A stretch of 64,000 nucleotides of DNA from Litomosoides sigmodontis. Taxonomy: Eukaryota; Nematoda; Chromadorea; Rhabditida; Onchocercidae. Below, one piece after another: positions 63,989-64,000 of this stretch (position 1 is its first letter; every line of letters starts with the position of its first letter). The notes beneath the pieces are model-generated. The model saw only the letters and a program-made list of their open reading frames with translations. It did no database searches and was not told the DNA's origin. The stretch covers positions 6,677,823-6,741,822 of the forward strand of contig OY718803.1 of the NCBI GenBank assembly GCA_963070105.1, given 5' to 3'. A program made the position numbers and the translations under genes.

Positions 63989-64000
63989 GTTAGCTGTTTT

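Overview
The window is nuclear DNA from a nematode. It is AT-rich, its genes are split into many short exons with T-rich acceptors of the TTTTCAG type, and the proteins read as nematode versions of conserved animal proteins. Two start codons sit a few bases after a strong 3' splice site with no visible upstream coding exon, as expected for spliced-leader trans-splicing. The combination suggests a clade III (spirurid or filarial) species, but I cannot name it. Gene models were built by hand from splice signals, reading phase and remembered family sequences; no search was run.

Layout. 1631-7428 (+): an SAFB-like SAP/RRM nuclear protein. 8817-15395 (-): a RUN plus SH3 protein of the UNC-14/RUSC family. 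17936-19046 (-): an intron-containing divergent histone H3, probably the centromeric variant CENP-A. 19555-20579 (+): RNA polymerase subunit RPB6, head to head with the histone. 21745-27754 (-): a short supervillin (gelsolin-like repeats plus villin headpiece). 31981-37909 (+): the BLM/HIM-6 RecQ helicase. 38761-39811 (+): an unrecognised basic protein. 40918-48884 (+): Rho kinase (ROCK, LET-502), a complete 27-exon model. 50037-52516 (+): the TOR-complex WD40 protein mLST8. 55287 to beyond the window end (+): the N-terminal third of a RalGAP alpha subunit.

Functionally this is a mixed housekeeping neighbourhood: chromosome biology (SAFB, CENP-A-like, BLM), transcription (RPB6), actomyosin (ROCK, supervillin), neuronal transport (UNC-14) and TOR/Ral signalling (mLST8, RalGAP alpha). 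From memory, let-502, mlst-8 and viln-1 also lie close together in C. elegans, which would make part of the order old. The most notable points are the centromeric-type histone that keeps an H3-like N-terminal tail, three GC-AG introns in the Rho-kinase gene, and a duplicated in-frame cassette exon in the SAFB gene. I found no transposon, tRNA, rRNA, CRISPR array or convincing new multi-gene system.
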